Source: Apophysomyces variabilis
Lineage: Eukaryota; Mucoromycota; Mucoromycetes; Mucorales; Mucoraceae
Direction: 5' to 3'
Length of the DNA stretch: 43,928 bases
Assembly: GCA_002749535.1 (NCBI GenBank)
Contig: MZZL01000135.1
Coordinates: 108,274-152,201 of the forward strand
A program made the translations under genes and the position numbers. The notes under the pieces were generated by a model. It saw only the letters and a program-made list of their open reading frames with translations, did no database searches and was not told the origin of the DNA. Positions 43,317-43,928 of this stretch are shown here, one piece after another. How positions within the stretch are numbered: position 1 is the first letter of the stretch; every line of letters begins with the position of its first letter.

Positions 43317-43828
43317 AAAATATAATTTAGGATTTAGGATATATAATTTATGAAATAGGATTCAAACATACAAACTTCAGGTCTTAGAAATTAAGGTTAT
43401 GATTTATGATATAGGCTTTAAATTTATATCTTAGAATTTAGAGTATATGATTTAGAATATAGGAAATTAGGAATATAGAATTAGAAAATAGAGTTTAGAA
43501 CATATAATTTAGGAAACAGAATATATGATATAGCCTTCAGGACTCAGGATTTAGGCTACAGGGTCNTATGATTTAGAATATAGGAAATTAGGAATATAGA
43601 ATTAGAAAATAGAGTTTAGAACATATAATTTAGGAAACAGAATATATGATATAGCCTTCAGGACTCAGGATTTAGGCTACAGGGTCCAGACGATAATATT
43701 AGGCGTAGGATTAGGAGTTAGGATTTAAGGTATATGATATAGGATTTAGGCTTTAGGCTTTAGGCTTTAAGGTTTAGGGTTTAGGATTTAGGATTTAGGA
43801 TTTAGATTATAGGCTTTAGGATTTAGGA
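43317..43828 (+). repeat. Degenerate telomere-like subtelomeric DNA
   Basis: An AT-rich stretch with countless variants of TTTAGGA, TTTAGAA, ATATAGGA and TTTAGGC, becoming closer to TTTAGGG toward the end (from 43741 mostly TTTAGGC and TTTAGGA). It contains a 120-bp exact duplication around a single N. No genes. Confidence 0.85.
43446..43686 (+). repeat. 120-bp exact tandem duplication separated by one N
   Basis: 43446-43565 and 43567-43686 are identical over 120 bases, with the ambiguous base N at 43566 between them. Most likely two contig ends that overlap but were joined without merging. Confidence 0.9.
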
Positions 43829-43928
43829 TTTAGGGTTTAGGGTTTAGGGTTTAGGGTTTAGGGTTTAGGGTTTAGGGTTTAGGGTTTAGGGTTTAGGGTT
43901 TAGGGTTTAGGGTTTAGGGTTTAGGGTT
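43829..43928 (+). repeat. Telomere, TTTAGGG array
   Basis: 100 bases of uninterrupted TTTAGGG (14 full units) running to the last base of the window. The G-rich strand points outward at a right chromosome end, as telomerase requires. Confidence 0.97.

Overview
This window is the right-hand end of a eukaryotic chromosome. It finishes in about 14 perfect TTTAGGG repeats (43829-43928, G-rich strand on +) and is built almost entirely of transposable elements stacked inside one another. The only non-mobile gene I can support is a tRNA-Phe(GAA) at 4538-4610. Short GT-AG introns (43-60 nt), Tnp2-type CACTA, hAT and Gypsy elements, and an endonuclease-less Penelope-like element (PLE) like those described from basidiomycete telomeres all suggest a fungus. 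I cannot name the species. TTTAGGG rather than TTAGGG is unusual for a fungus, so the kingdom remains an inference.

Layout, left to right: a hAT element cut by the window edge (1-2662); a decayed gag fragment (2671-3543); non-coding DNA and the tRNA; a lone LTR (4643-4979); three related Gypsy elements, G1 (minus, 4976-10332), G2 (minus, 10346-15450, target duplication CTGT) and G3 (plus, 15478-24508, target duplication ATAT). G3 is split by an apparently intact hAT element of a different family (hAT-B, 17089-20731, duplication CCCAAGAT) with an 8-exon, 701-codon transposase. G3 itself sits inside the LTR of a fourth Gypsy, G4 (minus). The interior of G4 is interrupted by a CACTA element (24951-38728, duplication GAT). 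The CACTA element contains a hAT-A element on the minus strand (30071-38207, duplication TGTAAACC), and that contains a second copy of the same hAT-A family in the opposite orientation (33606-37642, duplication ATACTGTT).

G4 stops abruptly at about 39168. There a Penelope-like element begins (39169 to about 43316, coding on minus) with pseudo-LTRs, an ORF1, a reverse transcriptase with a YIDD box and no recognisable GIY-YIG endonuclease. Both copies of its 3' end carry a telomere unit (CCCTAAA on the coding strand). Its orientation is the one expected if the element was copied directly onto an exposed G-rich telomere end. Degenerate telomere-like DNA and the true telomere follow.

Nearly all elements except hAT-B are riddled with stop codons at former CGA, CAG, CAA and TGG codons. 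The three complete LTR pairs differ, by my eye count, by about 50 transitions and no transversions. This is the signature of cytosine deamination (RIP-like or 5-methylcytosine decay). hAT-B lacks such damage and is the youngest and most likely functional element.
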